DNA from: Streptomyces sp. CB02923
GTDB taxonomy: Bacteria > Actinomycetota > Actinomycetes > Streptomycetales > Streptomycetaceae
Direction: 5' to 3'
Assembly: GCF_001905005.1 (NCBI RefSeq)
Contig: NZ_LWKZ01000001.1
Coordinates: forward strand, 313,775-377,774
DNA length: 64,000 nt
This document shows positions 26,709 to 34,860 of this stretch, piece by piece. The notes beneath the pieces were generated by a model. That model was not told the DNA's origin. It searched no databases and was given only the letters and a program-made list of their open reading frames with translations. Within the stretch, counting starts at the first letter, position 1. Each line of letters opens with the position of its first letter. Both the position numbers and the translations under genes were made by a program.

Positions 26709-27152
26709 TCACGGTCGGCGGGCCCGGGCCGCCCCGGCACGCTGCGGTGCCGGGGCGGCCGGAGGCAGCGGGGCGGTGACCGCCGGCTGCGCCGTAGGGG
26801 CGGGGCGAGGCTGCCGGCCGGGAGGCGGCATGGTGCGCAACAGGCCATCGAGCGCGCCCCGATAGCCGTCGCGGGCATCGAGCGCGGCCTGCAGCCACTG
26901 CGCGTCCATGCGCAGCGCATCGGCGGACAGGTCATCCATGTCGCGCCCGGCCGCCATGGCGTCGTGCACGCGATCCCGCACGCGGAGGATCTGCTCCTCG
27001 GCCAGGGCGAGGAACGAACGCAGTTCCACGGCGCGGATCAACGCGGCGGAGGCGTCCGGACCCGTTGCCCTCGCGTACAGCTCGGCGGCCGGGGCGGCGA
27101 AGGACTCCTGCAGCCGGCCGTCCAGGGTGCTGGGCTTGAGCCGGACGCTCAC
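26709..27152 (-). CDS. Helical paralogue 2 (unknown function)
   Basis: 147-aa helical protein; core AELYARAT...LALAEEQILRVRDRV...ALDARDGYRGALDGLL aligns with its neighbours at 26279 and 27149. Basic, Pro-rich tail. GTG 27152 overlaps the stop of the previous gene (GTGA). Part of the same operon. Confidence 0.6.
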   Translation of the reverse strand: MSVRLKPSTLDGRLQESFAAPAAELYARATGPDASAALIRAVELRSFLALAEEQILRVRDRVHDAMAAGRDMDDLSADALRMDAQWLQAALDARDGYRGALDGLLRTMPPPGRQPRPAPTAQPAVTAPLPPAAPAPQRAGAARARRP

Positions 27153-27616
27153 CGGCGGACGCCTCGCGCGGCTCCCGGGCCCGGGGCAGGCGCCGTCCGG
27201 GCGGGTGCGCTGGTCTGCACGGCCGGGCCCTGGCGCGCCCCGCGGCTGAGGCGGGCCAGCCGCTCGGCGGCCAGGCCCTGCTTCCCGACGGCTGCCGGGT
27301 CGAGGAGCCACCGCACGACCATGGCCCGCCCGTCCCGCGCGGTCACGGCCGCATTGACTCGGTGCGCCCGTTCCATGGCCTGATCGTCGAGTTCGTCCGG
27401 CTGCGATTCGAGTTCGGCGACGAGTTGGTCCTCGGCCCTTTCCAGTATGTGCTGGGACTCGGCGAGCATGCCGTGCCAGTGCACGATCTCGGTGGCCTCA
27501 CGGTTGGCCTGCGGAGCCGCCGTGACGGCTTCCTGCAGTTCGGCGAAACTCATATCGAAGCGGGTCTCGATCTGCCCGGTGATGACGCCCATGACGTCGT
27601 CAGCATCATCAAGCAC
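27149..27616 (-). CDS. Helical paralogue 3 (unknown function)
   Basis: 155-aa helical protein; core FAELQEAVT...LAESQHILERAEDQLV...AVTARDGRAMVVRWLL is of the same family as 26279 and 26709. GTG 27616 has AAGGA eight bases upstream. The tail is rich in Ala, Pro and Arg. First of three tandem copies in the direction of transcription. Confidence 0.62.
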   Translation of the reverse strand: MLDDADDVMGVITGQIETRFDMSFAELQEAVTAAPQANREATEIVHWHGMLAESQHILERAEDQLVAELESQPDELDDQAMERAHRVNAAVTARDGRAMVVRWLLDPAAVGKQGLAAERLARLSRGARQGPAVQTSAPARTAPAPGPGAARGVRR

Positions 27617-27687
27617 AGCGAATTCCTTTCGTTTGCAGACGTCCTGTGAGGCTTCGCCGGCAGTCGCGAAGGGCCGGGCATTCCCTG

Positions 27688-28035
27688 TTAGTGGAGGCAG
27701 GTGTAGACGTCCGGGTAGACGTAGGTGCCGGAAACCCAGCCCGTGACGCCGGTCTTCTTGTCCGTGAGGTAGACCCATGAGCCGGTCTTGGTCGTCTGGT
27801 GGACGGTGAAAGCGTGGCTCTTGTAAAGCGTGCCGAGCGCCGTGGACTTCGCCGTCGCCTTCGAGCGGATGGTGACGGCGCTGGCGTCGTGGATCTCGTA
27901 CGGCCCGGTCTTGTTGCACGGGTCGGAGGCGGAGACAGCGGCCGGGGCCGCGGCGTTGGCCGTCGCAGCGGTGACGACGGGCAGCGCGAGGGCTGCGGTC
28001 ACGGCAGCGGCGGCGGCAATGCGGGGAATTCGCAA
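27688..28035 (-). CDS. Small secreted SH3-like protein
   Basis: 115-aa exported protein. Signal peptide to about residue 29 (VTAATANAAA). The mature part reads as a bacterial SH3-type domain (VTIRSKATAKSTALGTLYKSHAFTV...WVYLTDKKTGVTGWVSGTYVY), which typically binds cell-wall peptides, with two cysteines that could form a disulfide. TTG 28035 with AGGA ten bases upstream. The conserved palindromic element at 28273-28322 lies 240 bases upstream. Confidence 0.72.
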   Translation of the reverse strand: MRIPRIAAAAAVTAALALPVVTAATANAAAPAAVSASDPCNKTGPYEIHDASAVTIRSKATAKSTALGTLYKSHAFTVHQTTKTGSWVYLTDKKTGVTGWVSGTYVYPDVYTCLH

Positions 28036-28272
28036 GGAAGTGTTCCTAACAGGTGAAGTGAAGCGGCGTGAAGGTTTTGAGGCGAGCGTTGGCTCAGTCA
28101 CGGCGCGTGGAGGCATCCCGGCAGACGCAGTTGCGAAGACCGAGCCCGTAAGCGCGCCGCGCTTCGCGGTGAATGTTGCGACCGGGCTGAGCGCATGCGA
28201 AAGAGACCTCCTTGAGGAAAGGGGGAACGTCTGGAGGAGCAGCCTGGGTTGTCGTCCCGGCGGCCATATAAG

Positions 28273-28322
28273 AGTCCGGAGAATCGCCGGTTTGGCCAAC
28301 CGGCGATCGTCGGCTATGTTTC
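28273..28322 (-). promoter_or_regulatory. Conserved palindromic element, copy 1
   Basis: Read on the minus strand, this 50-base element matches copy 2 (47110-47158) at about 44 of 49 positions. Its core is a perfect 10-bp palindrome (28283-28292 with 28298-28307) around TGGCC. Conserved flanks (ACATAGCC on one side, TCCGGACT on the other) argue for more than a terminator. It lies between the 28346 gene and the secreted protein gene, in the 310-base gap 28036-28345, and reads toward the latter. TATATG follows downstream as a possible -10 box. Confidence 0.7.
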
Positions 28323-28345
28323 GCGGCGCCCGACTGCGGTGTTGC

Positions 28346-29095
28346 TCAGCGCGATCGGCCCGGCGGGCGCGGAGCAGGCGTCTTCGGCGTACTGGCCGGG
28401 CGGGTGGACGACGCGGCAGGCCGGACGGGCGGAAGAGGGCCGGCCGTTCCTGCGAGCCGGTCGCGGCACCACTGCAGGGCTTCTTGGACCGTGGCGAAGC
28501 CGCCTTCGCGCAGGGTGTGGGTCCACGCTTCGGTGTCGACCTCCTCGGCCACGACGCGGAACGGAGCGGGGGCTCGTTCGTCGAGGGCGCGCAGGGCCAC
28601 CACGGTGACCCAGTCGTTCGGGCCGTCGCGGGTGTAGGAGTAGCCCATCGCGAAGTGGTCTCCGTCGCCCGCGAGGCGCCGTTCCAGTGCCCGCGTCGGC
28701 TCGTCCGCCGGCGCATGGCCCAGCTCGGGATCGAGGCTGATGGCGTCGGGAGGGCAGCCGCGGTGGATGAGCCAGGACTGTGCCATCGCAGGCAGTGGCA
28801 GCTCAGCACGCTCATAGTCGAACGACTGCTTTTCGTGGTCCCGTTTCAGGTGGAGGGCCACGTACTGGGGAACACCTGGGTGGTCGAAGGTGGCTGAGCG
28901 GTCGAACAGGACGTAGAAGCTGTGCACGCCGTCGGCGGTGTGGTGCTCGGCGAACGGAACGAGCATGTCGGCTTGTATCTCGATCTGGAGCCAGAATGCC
29001 TCGGCGGTCTGCTCGTCGGCATCAAAGCCGTCCAGCCGGAGGTCGAGTTCGGGCGGGTGCTGGTCGGGCGAGGGCGTCGATTCGGGAGAGGGCAA
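28346..29095 (-). CDS. Hypothetical protein
   Basis: 249-aa acidic soluble protein of unknown function. The N-terminal two thirds form a mixed alpha/beta domain with WLQIEIQADMLVPFAEHH, FYVLFDRSATF and WVTVVALRALDER. The last 40 residues are Pro/Ala-rich. TTG 29095 with GAAAGG upstream, the same weak signal as neighbouring genes. Not recognised as any named family. Confidence 0.55.
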   Translation of the reverse strand: MPSPESTPSPDQHPPELDLRLDGFDADEQTAEAFWLQIEIQADMLVPFAEHHTADGVHSFYVLFDRSATFDHPGVPQYVALHLKRDHEKQSFDYERAELPLPAMAQSWLIHRGCPPDAISLDPELGHAPADEPTRALERRLAGDGDHFAMGYSYTRDGPNDWVTVVALRALDERAPAPFRVVAEEVDTEAWTHTLREGGFATVQEALQWCRDRLAGTAGPLPPVRPAASSTRPASTPKTPAPRPPGRSR

Positions 29096-29114
29096 CAGGG
29101 CCTTTCGATCGAGG

Positions 29115-29816
29115 TCAGCGTCGGCGCGCTGGGGTGGAGGGCCATGCCCCGGGCCGGGCCGTCGTCTTTGGCGCCTGGTTCGCGGTCGTCCGGTGCACGG
29201 TGGTCAGCGCGGCGCGTCCGGCCTCGGTCAGGGCGACCGGCTGGCCGGCGTGGACGGGGTGGCTGGTGTCCCGGGAGACCAGGCCGGCGCTTTCCAGCCG
29301 CTGCAGCTCGGCGTGCGGGATGCGGGTGCCGGAGGCAGCCGTCACCGACATCCGGCCGGTCAGGAGGTGCTCGTAGAGCTTGGCTCCGCCGGCGATGGCG
29401 AGCAGCGCCGCCTGGTCGGCGGCCGAAAGCGGTTCTTTCCCGGCTGCTGGTGGCGTGGCGGTGGCGGTCTCGATCGGCTCCAGGGCCGCGATCACCTGCT
29501 GGGCGGCGGCGTCGCGGACGTCGGCGGCTTCCTTCAGCTGGCCCACGGTGCGGCCGATGCGCCCGAACAGGGCGCCGTCGACCGGGAATGCGCCGCTGGT
29601 CAGGCGGTGGAGGAGGGTTCTGTAGAAGGTCACCCCGGTCTCGGCCTGGGCCAGCTGGCGGTGCTGGTCGGCCAGTCGGGCATACGGCTCGTCGAGGACG
29701 CCGCGGTCCCGGTGGGCCCGCAGGGTGTCGATGTCGTGGCCGAGGGCGGCCTCGATGCGGTGGTCGAGCGGGGAAGCGGCACGACGGGCCGCTGCCGGGG
29801 CGGGATCAGGGGACAT
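29115..29816 (-). CDS. Helical paralogue 4 fused to a winged-helix-like domain
   Basis: 233-aa protein. The N-terminal 110 residues share the helical pattern of the three genes at 26.3-27.6 kb (LAQAETGVTFYRTLLHRL...AADVRDAAAQQVIAAL). The C-terminal part is winged-helix-like: RIPHAELQRLESAGLVSRDTS...VALTEAGRAAL. The same C-terminal domain appears in the product at 59021. ATG 29816 has GGAG eight bases upstream; a TTG two codons earlier is too close to it. Confidence 0.6.
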   Translation of the reverse strand: MSPDPAPAAARRAASPLDHRIEAALGHDIDTLRAHRDRGVLDEPYARLADQHRQLAQAETGVTFYRTLLHRLTSGAFPVDGALFGRIGRTVGQLKEAADVRDAAAQQVIAALEPIETATATPPAAGKEPLSAADQAALLAIAGGAKLYEHLLTGRMSVTAASGTRIPHAELQRLESAGLVSRDTSHPVHAGQPVALTEAGRAALTTVHRTTANQAPKTTARPGAWPSTPARRR

Positions 29817-29834
29817 GGGCAAGGCTCCAGGTGC

Positions 29835-30320
29835 TCAGCGGGAGCGGTGGTGCGCGGGGTTCTGCGCGGGTCGCAGGAGGCCCGGCATGGCGGAGGGCAG
29901 CGGTCCCGGCCTCGGCGCCGCATCGCGGGTCGTGAGCTGTGGGGAGCGGGAGCGGGCCGCGTGGGTGCGGGCGCTGAGCGGCCGGCGGTTCATTCCCAGG
30001 CGGCGTCCGACCTCGTCGTAGACGTCGTTGCCGGCCCGCGGCCGGATCGCGACGACATGGATCTCCCGCCGGTGCACGGACGTCTCCGGTGCCGGACGCA
30101 CGCCGTAGACGACGCGCCAGTCCTTGCGGGAATCCACGAACAGCTTGCGGTAGCCCTCCAGGTCGCCGGTCAGCCGCAGCCCGAAGCGCTCGGCGTTCAC
30201 CACTTCCTGCAGGTAAGCGAGGGTGAGATCGCGGACATCGCCGGGAGCCTGGAGGAGATCAGTCAGCGCGCGGGGGTCGAAACTCAGGCCGAAGGCCGCC
30301 CGCTGCTGCCCCCCGTTCAT
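29835..30320 (-). CDS. RelE/ParE-like protein with C-terminal extension
   Basis: 161-aa protein. Residues 10-100 have the order and residues of RelE/ParE toxins: helix FDPRALTDLLQAP, then LRLTGDLEGYRKLFVDSRKDWRVVYGV, then IHVVAIRPRAGNDVYDEVGRRL. The remaining 55 residues are a basic, disordered tail, unusual for a toxin. ATG 30320 overlaps the upstream DUF4913 gene stop. No typical antitoxin gene is adjacent, so it may be a domesticated nuclease-fold protein rather than a toxin. Confidence 0.55.
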   Translation of the reverse strand: MNGGQQRAAFGLSFDPRALTDLLQAPGDVRDLTLAYLQEVVNAERFGLRLTGDLEGYRKLFVDSRKDWRVVYGVRPAPETSVHRREIHVVAIRPRAGNDVYDEVGRRLGMNRRPLSARTHAARSRSPQLTTRDAAPRPGPLPSAMPGLLRPAQNPAHHRSR

Positions 30321-30973
30321 GCCGCCTGCTCGTACGGCTTACCGCTCCCGGAAGGCTCCGCCTGGCTCGCCGTCGTCTTCTCCGCGCGGGCGGAGGGCGG
30401 CGGGCCGGGCAGGATGCGGTGGGCAGGCCGCTCCGGGGACGTCATACAGGCCGACAGCGGCCCGCCGGGCGAGCGGATCGCCGCGATGGCGTGTGTGAGG
30501 AAGTCCCGGTGCCACACGAACAGGCCGGACAGGCCCGCCTCGGGGTCCTTGTGCTGCTGGTAGGCCAGCCACAGGGCGTGCAGCCACGCCACGACGTCGT
30601 CGTGCTCCTGCCACTGCAGGCACCAGGGCGCCGCCGTGGTGACCTCCGCCCCGTAGACCGGCAGAAGGAAGTCGTCGACCCAGTCCGAGAGGGCGTCGAG
30701 TTCGTCCTCGCGCTCCTCACCGTTCAGTTCCAGGATCGGGCGCGGCTCGGGCGGCGCTGCCGGAGGCGGTCCGCCGGGCCCCGGCATGCCGAACGCCGCG
30801 AACGGCGATGCGCCGGGGGCCGGTGCGGAGGCCAGGTGGTCCAGCTGCTGCGCCTGCTGCGCCGACTGGTCCATCAGCCGCCGGACGCTGGCCTCTATCC
30901 CCTCCAGCTGGGGGTCCGGGATCCTGACCGGATCCAACTCTCCATCAGCCGGGGGGTCTACGGGTTCAGACAT
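30317..30973 (-). CDS. DUF4913 protein
   Basis: 218-aa protein. The C-terminal 120 residues match DUF4913, an actinobacterial conjugation-associated family: LNGEEREDELDALSDWVDDFLLPVYG, WCLQWQEHDDVVAWLHALWLAYQ, and VWHRDFLTHAIAAIRSPGGPLSAC. The N-terminus is acidic, with a Gln-rich coil. ATG 30973 has AGGAGG upstream. DUF4913 genes usually lie with T4SS-type transfer genes, as here; the role is unknown. Confidence 0.78.
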   Translation of the reverse strand: MSEPVDPPADGELDPVRIPDPQLEGIEASVRRLMDQSAQQAQQLDHLASAPAPGASPFAAFGMPGPGGPPPAAPPEPRPILELNGEEREDELDALSDWVDDFLLPVYGAEVTTAAPWCLQWQEHDDVVAWLHALWLAYQQHKDPEAGLSGLFVWHRDFLTHAIAAIRSPGGPLSACMTSPERPAHRILPGPPPSARAEKTTASQAEPSGSGKPYEQAA

Positions 30974-31122
30974 AAACGGATGGCCTCCTAGAAGGCATGG
31001 AAATGGGGAAGCAGAAGCGGTGCCGGACAGCCCTCCCGTCCGCCACGACATATTCGCCGCCAGGTGCTTTCCTGGAGACTGAGGCGGTATCGAAGGCCGC
31101 GGCAGGCAGTGCAGTTAGGGCA

Positions 31123-31878
31123 TCAGGCGCTCAAGCCCACGTCGTCCTGGGTGAGGGTTTCGCGCACCGTCTCCGTGAGGCGGTCGGCCGCAATAGACGC
31201 GTAGTGCTCGGTCTTCTCCACACCGATGAAGTCCCTGCCTTCGAGCAGGGCAGCCACCCCCGTGGAGCCCGAGCCGGCGCAGAAGTCGAGCACCGTGCCG
31301 CCTTCGGGGCTGATCTTGACCAGCTCTCGCATCACCTCGACGGGCTTTTGCGTGATGTGCTGGCGGGCCTTGCCGCTGGGCTGCGACGCCGTGTAGAGGC
31401 CCGGCAGGTAGACCGGATTGCGTGCCCCGTCGATCGACCCCTTGCTGGCCCAGACGATAAATTCGCACGACTGCTTGAACCTGCCCTTTTGCGGCCGGAC
31501 CTGCGGCTTGTTCCACGCCAGCACCCCTCGCCACAGCCAGCCGGCCGCCTGGATCGCGTCCGTGGTGACGGGAAGCTGACGCCAGTCGGTGAACAGCAGC
31601 GCGGTACCACCGGGGCGGGTGAGCCGGTGGGCTTCGGTCATGATCTGCGTCAGCCAGAACGCATAACTTCGCTGGTCCATGTTCTCGCCGGTGAAGTCAC
31701 CAAGGGCGTGCTGGGCGTCGGCGGAGGTGTACTTCTGCTTCGCCGAGCGGCTGGTGCGCTCCTTCGCGGTCCTCCCGCCCGAGTTGTACGGCGGGTCGGT
31801 GATCACGGAGTCGGTGCAGCCGTCCGGGAGGCCGGCGAGAACGCTGAGGGCATCGCCCTGGTGCAGGGAAAAAGGCAA
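31123..31878 (-). CDS. DNA methyltransferase, N6-adenine/N4-cytosine type
   Basis: 251-aa beta-class amino-methyltransferase. The catalytic motif ITDPPYNSGG near residue 28 precedes the SAM-binding motif VLDFCAGSGSTG near residue 208, an order typical of the class. The target region contains WNKPQVRPQKGRF and QHITQKPVEVM. No restriction enzyme is adjacent, so it is an orphan: it may protect the element during entry or mark its DNA. The TTG at 31878 gives the family N-terminus but has no clear ribosome-binding site. The frame stays open to 32067, into the regulatory repeat. Confidence 0.85.
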   Translation of the reverse strand: MPFSLHQGDALSVLAGLPDGCTDSVITDPPYNSGGRTAKERTSRSAKQKYTSADAQHALGDFTGENMDQRSYAFWLTQIMTEAHRLTRPGGTALLFTDWRQLPVTTDAIQAAGWLWRGVLAWNKPQVRPQKGRFKQSCEFIVWASKGSIDGARNPVYLPGLYTASQPSGKARQHITQKPVEVMRELVKISPEGGTVLDFCAGSGSTGVAALLEGRDFIGVEKTEHYASIAADRLTETVRETLTQDDVGLSA

Positions 31879-32000
31879 AGAGGAACCCCAATTCGGGTGT
31901 GGAGGCACAGAGGAACTACTCGTCTCGCATGTGGAACCCCGCGGGCCGGAATGGGGCATACAGAAGCCCGGGGCCGCAGACCGAGGAGGCGAGGGGAGTT

Positions 32001-32115
32001 CCAAAACTGTAGGGCCGAGTCCGCCGACGACCAAAAAGTCCATTGCCGAGGTGCCGGATTCCGGCACCTCACGCCGACTTTTTGGTCAACCGCCGATCCG
32101 GTCCTACTGTTTTTG
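32001..32115. promoter_or_regulatory. Long imperfect inverted repeat in a divergent promoter region
   Basis: Two arms of about 57 bases face each other. Centre: perfect 11-bp arms GAGGTGCCGGA (32048-32058) and TCCGGCACCTC (32060-32070) around one T. Farther out: GACCAAAAAGTC (32029-32040) and GACTTTTTGGTC (32076-32087). Outermost: AAAACTGTAGGGCCG and CGGTCCTACTGTTTT. The right arm read leftward contains GGATCGGCGGTTGACCAAA, 16 of 19 identical to copy 2. It lies in the 490-base gap between the methyltransferase (-) and transglycosylase (+) genes; the rest of that gap holds no gene I can support. Confidence 0.75.
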
Positions 32116-32368
32116 AACCGCCCGGCGCACACCGCCGCTGGCTACCCCACCCCCTGCCTCGCGGGGCTCCCCTGCCCCGGCACACCTGCAAGCGAGCGGC
32201 AACCCGCCCACGCCGACCAACACCCTCGCTCACCCATCCCGGCCGCCGTGCCCCACCACCACGCCACGCGCACACGGCGCGCCGGACACCGCACTTCAAG
32301 GACACCTGCATGACCTCTCGTTACCCACCCCTGCCCGAAAGCCGTGACCGGCCGGTGGGCACCCCGGG

Positions 32369-33490
32369 TTGAAGGCGCTCGCCGCCGGCCTCGGCGTCGT
32401 CGTCCTCTGCCCGTTTCTCCTCGGCGGCGCGGCCATGGTGATGGCCGGCTCCAGTCAAGCCGCCACCAACACCAGCGCCACCAGTCCGTGCCTTCCGAGC
32501 CTGGACACCGGCAAGGTCACCGAGCAGGTGACCAAGATCCTGGACGGCGCCAACGCCTCCGACATCCGGATCAAGGGCCTGGACCTGCCCGGTGAGCAGG
32601 TCCCGAACGCCCAGACCATCGTCGCCACCGGCATCAGCCTCAAGGTGCCCCGGCGCGGCCAGATCGTCGCGCTGGCCACCGCGATGCAGGAGAGCCGGCT
32701 GCGCAACCTCGCCAGCGGCGACCGCGACTCGATCGGACTGTTCCAGCAGCGGCCCAGCCAGGACTGGGGTACCCCCGAGCAGATCCGCGACCCCGTGTAC
32801 GCGAGCGAGCGCTTCTACAAGGCGCTGCTCAAGGTCAAAGGCTGGCAGCAGATGACCGTCCCGCAGGCTGCGCAGGCGGTGCAGAAGTCCGGCTACCCGC
32901 ACGCCTATGCCCAGTGGGAGCAGCTGACCACCGCGCTGCAGAAGGCCATCGCCACGACCTTCCCCGGCGGCGGCAAGGACGGCGCAGGCTCCGATGCCAA
33001 GCCGCCGCCCACGGCGTCCGGCTGCGGCAGCGCGAGCGACGGCTCGTCGTTCGGGAACATCCCCGAGGGAAAGGTCCCGAAGGGCTACACGATTCCGAAG
33101 GGCACCGACCCGCGGGCCCGCAAGGCGATCGTCTGGGCGATGCAGCAACTCGGGACGATGTACCAGTGGGGCGGCCATTGCACCGCCCCCCGGGGCCCGG
33201 ACCCGATGGGCCGCTGCGACTGCAGCTCGCTGATGCAGCAGGCGTACCAGCACGTCGGTGTCACTCTCGACCGTGTGACCCAGGACCAGGTCCGCAACGG
33301 CAAAGCCGTATCCACGACGGCGCTCAAGCCGGGTGACCTGGTCTTCAGCCACGGCAGCGCCGCTGCCCCCGAGCACGTCGCGATGCACCTCGGCGACGGC
33401 CTGGTCATCGAAGCCCCGCGCACCGGCAAGCCCGTCCGGATCGTGCCGATCAAGACCATGGACGTCCTCGCCGCCCGCCGCGTCCTCTGA
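32369..33490 (+). CDS. Transglycosylase/NlpC-P60 wall hydrolase of the transfer apparatus
   Basis: 373-aa exported hydrolase that likely opens peptidoglycan for the conjugation channel. An N-terminal membrane anchor (1-28) is followed by a lytic-transglycosylase-like domain with Glu108 (MQESRLRNLASGD...IGLFQQRPSQDWG). The C-terminal NlpC/P60 domain (about 245-373) has Cys285 (RCDCSSLMQ) and His336 (EHVAMHLGDG). Two-domain enzymes of this kind are standard in Gram-positive T4SS operons. TTG 32369 lacks a strong ribosome-binding site. It is the first gene of the plus-strand transfer operon. Confidence 0.88.
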   Translation: MKALAAGLGVVVLCPFLLGGAAMVMAGSSQAATNTSATSPCLPSLDTGKVTEQVTKILDGANASDIRIKGLDLPGEQVPNAQTIVATGISLKVPRRGQIVALATAMQESRLRNLASGDRDSIGLFQQRPSQDWGTPEQIRDPVYASERFYKALLKVKGWQQMTVPQAAQAVQKSGYPHAYAQWEQLTTALQKAIATTFPGGGKDGAGSDAKPPPTASGCGSASDGSSFGNIPEGKVPKGYTIPKGTDPRARKAIVWAMQQLGTMYQWGGHCTAPRGPDPMGRCDCSSLMQQAYQHVGVTLDRVTQDQVRNGKAVSTTALKPGDLVFSHGSAAAPEHVAMHLGDGLVIEAPRTGKPVRIVPIKTMDVLAARRVL

Positions 33491-33552
33491 GCCGGACCTC
33501 CTCTTACAGATTCTGATCCAGGCTGCCCCGTCTTCTTCGGCAGGTTAACCCT

Positions 33553-33582
33553 GGCCGGAGGCCGGCGCACCACCTTCCGGCC
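33553..33582. terminator. Weak hairpin after the wall hydrolase gene
   Basis: GGCCGGAGG (33553-33561) pairs with CCTTCCGGCC (33573-33582) with one bulge, followed by a CT-rich run. A possible attenuator or terminator. The gap 33491-33861 otherwise holds no gene I can support. Confidence 0.35.
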
Positions 33583-33861
33583 GGTTGTCCCTCTTTCGTG
33601 CCAACGCAGCCTGACCGGACGGTTTGTCCGGCCATTGCTCTCGGCCAGGGGCGGTGCGCAGGAAGCGACGGATCGGCTGGACGTCTCCGCCGACAAGGTG
33701 CCCGGACGCTCACCCAAGGCCGCTGGCCAACGCCGCGCCGAACGGCGAATCCAGCCGGAACCTCCACCCCTTTCGCGCCGCTCGCGCGCCCCTCCCGCCC
33801 TTCTGACCTTCCCGTGCGCCGGGCCCTGTTGCCCCGGGCACGCAAGGAGCCCGCCATCCCC

Positions 33862-34173
33862 GTGTCACCACTCGCCGACCACGTCATCCAGCTCGCCTAC
33901 GACCCGGGCATCTCCCCCAAGGGCGGCGGCCTGCCCGGCCTGGCCGTCCTGAAGAACATCGTCAACTCGATCAATCTGTTCGGCATCATCGCCGCCGTCG
34001 GCGCCCTGGCCGTCAGCCTCGCGGTCTGGGCCTGGGGCCACCACACCGGTGGCCACCAGGCCGAAGCCACCGGCAAGAAAGGCGCCACCGTTGCCGCCGG
34101 TGCCGCCCTCGGCCTCGGCGCCGCCAACGGCGCCGTGGCCTTCTTCTCGGCCCTGGGCGCGCAGGTCCACTGA
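33862..34173 (+). CDS. DUF6112-like small membrane protein
   Basis: 103-aa protein with two hydrophobic helices (about 33-58 and 73-95) joined by a short polar, Lys-containing loop (GHQAEATGKKGATV). Order and residues fit the DUF6112 family of actinobacterial conjugative elements (GGLPGLAVLKNIVNSINLFGI...AANGAVAFFSALG). Topology is reminiscent of VirB2/VirB3-like subunits (inference). GTG 33862 with AAGGAG at 33844-33849; the spacing is long. The stop overlaps the next gene. Confidence 0.75.
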   Translation: MSPLADHVIQLAYDPGISPKGGGLPGLAVLKNIVNSINLFGIIAAVGALAVSLAVWAWGHHTGGHQAEATGKKGATVAAGAALGLGAANGAVAFFSALGAQVH

Positions 34174-34841
34174 TGCAGAATCGATTCTTCCGATACGGCG
34201 CCAGCCTGCCGCCCAACCGCCGCATCGCCCTGGTGGCGATCGGTCTGGCGTGCCTGCTGGCCGTCGCTGCCGCGACCGCCTTGTTCACCGGCCGGGGCGA
34301 GGAGCGCAGCGCCCCCTCCAGTACGCCGTCGCCGACGCAGAGTTCGCCTCCCCCCGCGAAGGGCCCGGACAGCGGGAGCGGACCGGTGGCCCGCCCGCCG
34401 CGGATCTCCGATCCGGTCCAGTTCGCCAAGGCCGCCGCCGAGATGCTCTGGACATACGACACCCGCACCACCAGCCACGGCCAGCAGTCCGCCGGCATGC
34501 AGGCGTGGATGACGAAGGAGGGCCAGTACAACGACTGGGCCTCGGTCTCCGCGCAGCTGCCCGACCCGCTCCTGTGGTCGCGGATGGCCGACCAGCAGCA
34601 GCACGCCGGCGCCACCGTCGCCGAGGCCCACTACCCGGCCGCCTTCAAACAGGCCCTGGCGGAGAACCCCTCGGAGATCGCCAAGGCGTATATCTACGCC
34701 GTCACCGTCACCGGCAAGCAGACCATCACCTGGGCCAAGGGCGGCGGCGGAGCCGAAGACCGCTCTATCACCCTGGCCGTGCAGTGCCGCCCGTCCAACG
34801 ACTGCTCGCTGGTCGCCATCGCCCCGCGCGTCGCGCCCTGA
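34173..34841 (+). CDS. TcpC/VirB8-like conjugation protein
   Basis: 222-aa protein with one N-terminal transmembrane helix (about 18-40), a Pro/Ser-rich linker, and an extracytoplasmic domain of about 150 residues (FAKAAAEMLWTYDTRTTS...WSRMADQQQHAGATV...IYAVTVTG). This layout is that of TcpC/VirB8-like scaffold proteins of Gram-positive T4SS. The ATG at 34173 overlaps the preceding stop (TGATG). Confidence 0.65.
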   Translation: MQNRFFRYGASLPPNRRIALVAIGLACLLAVAAATALFTGRGEERSAPSSTPSPTQSSPPPAKGPDSGSGPVARPPRISDPVQFAKAAAEMLWTYDTRTTSHGQQSAGMQAWMTKEGQYNDWASVSAQLPDPLLWSRMADQQQHAGATVAEAHYPAAFKQALAENPSEIAKAYIYAVTVTGKQTITWAKGGGGAEDRSITLAVQCRPSNDCSLVAIAPRVAP

Positions 34842-34860
34842 CCGAAAGGAGTGAGTTCCC

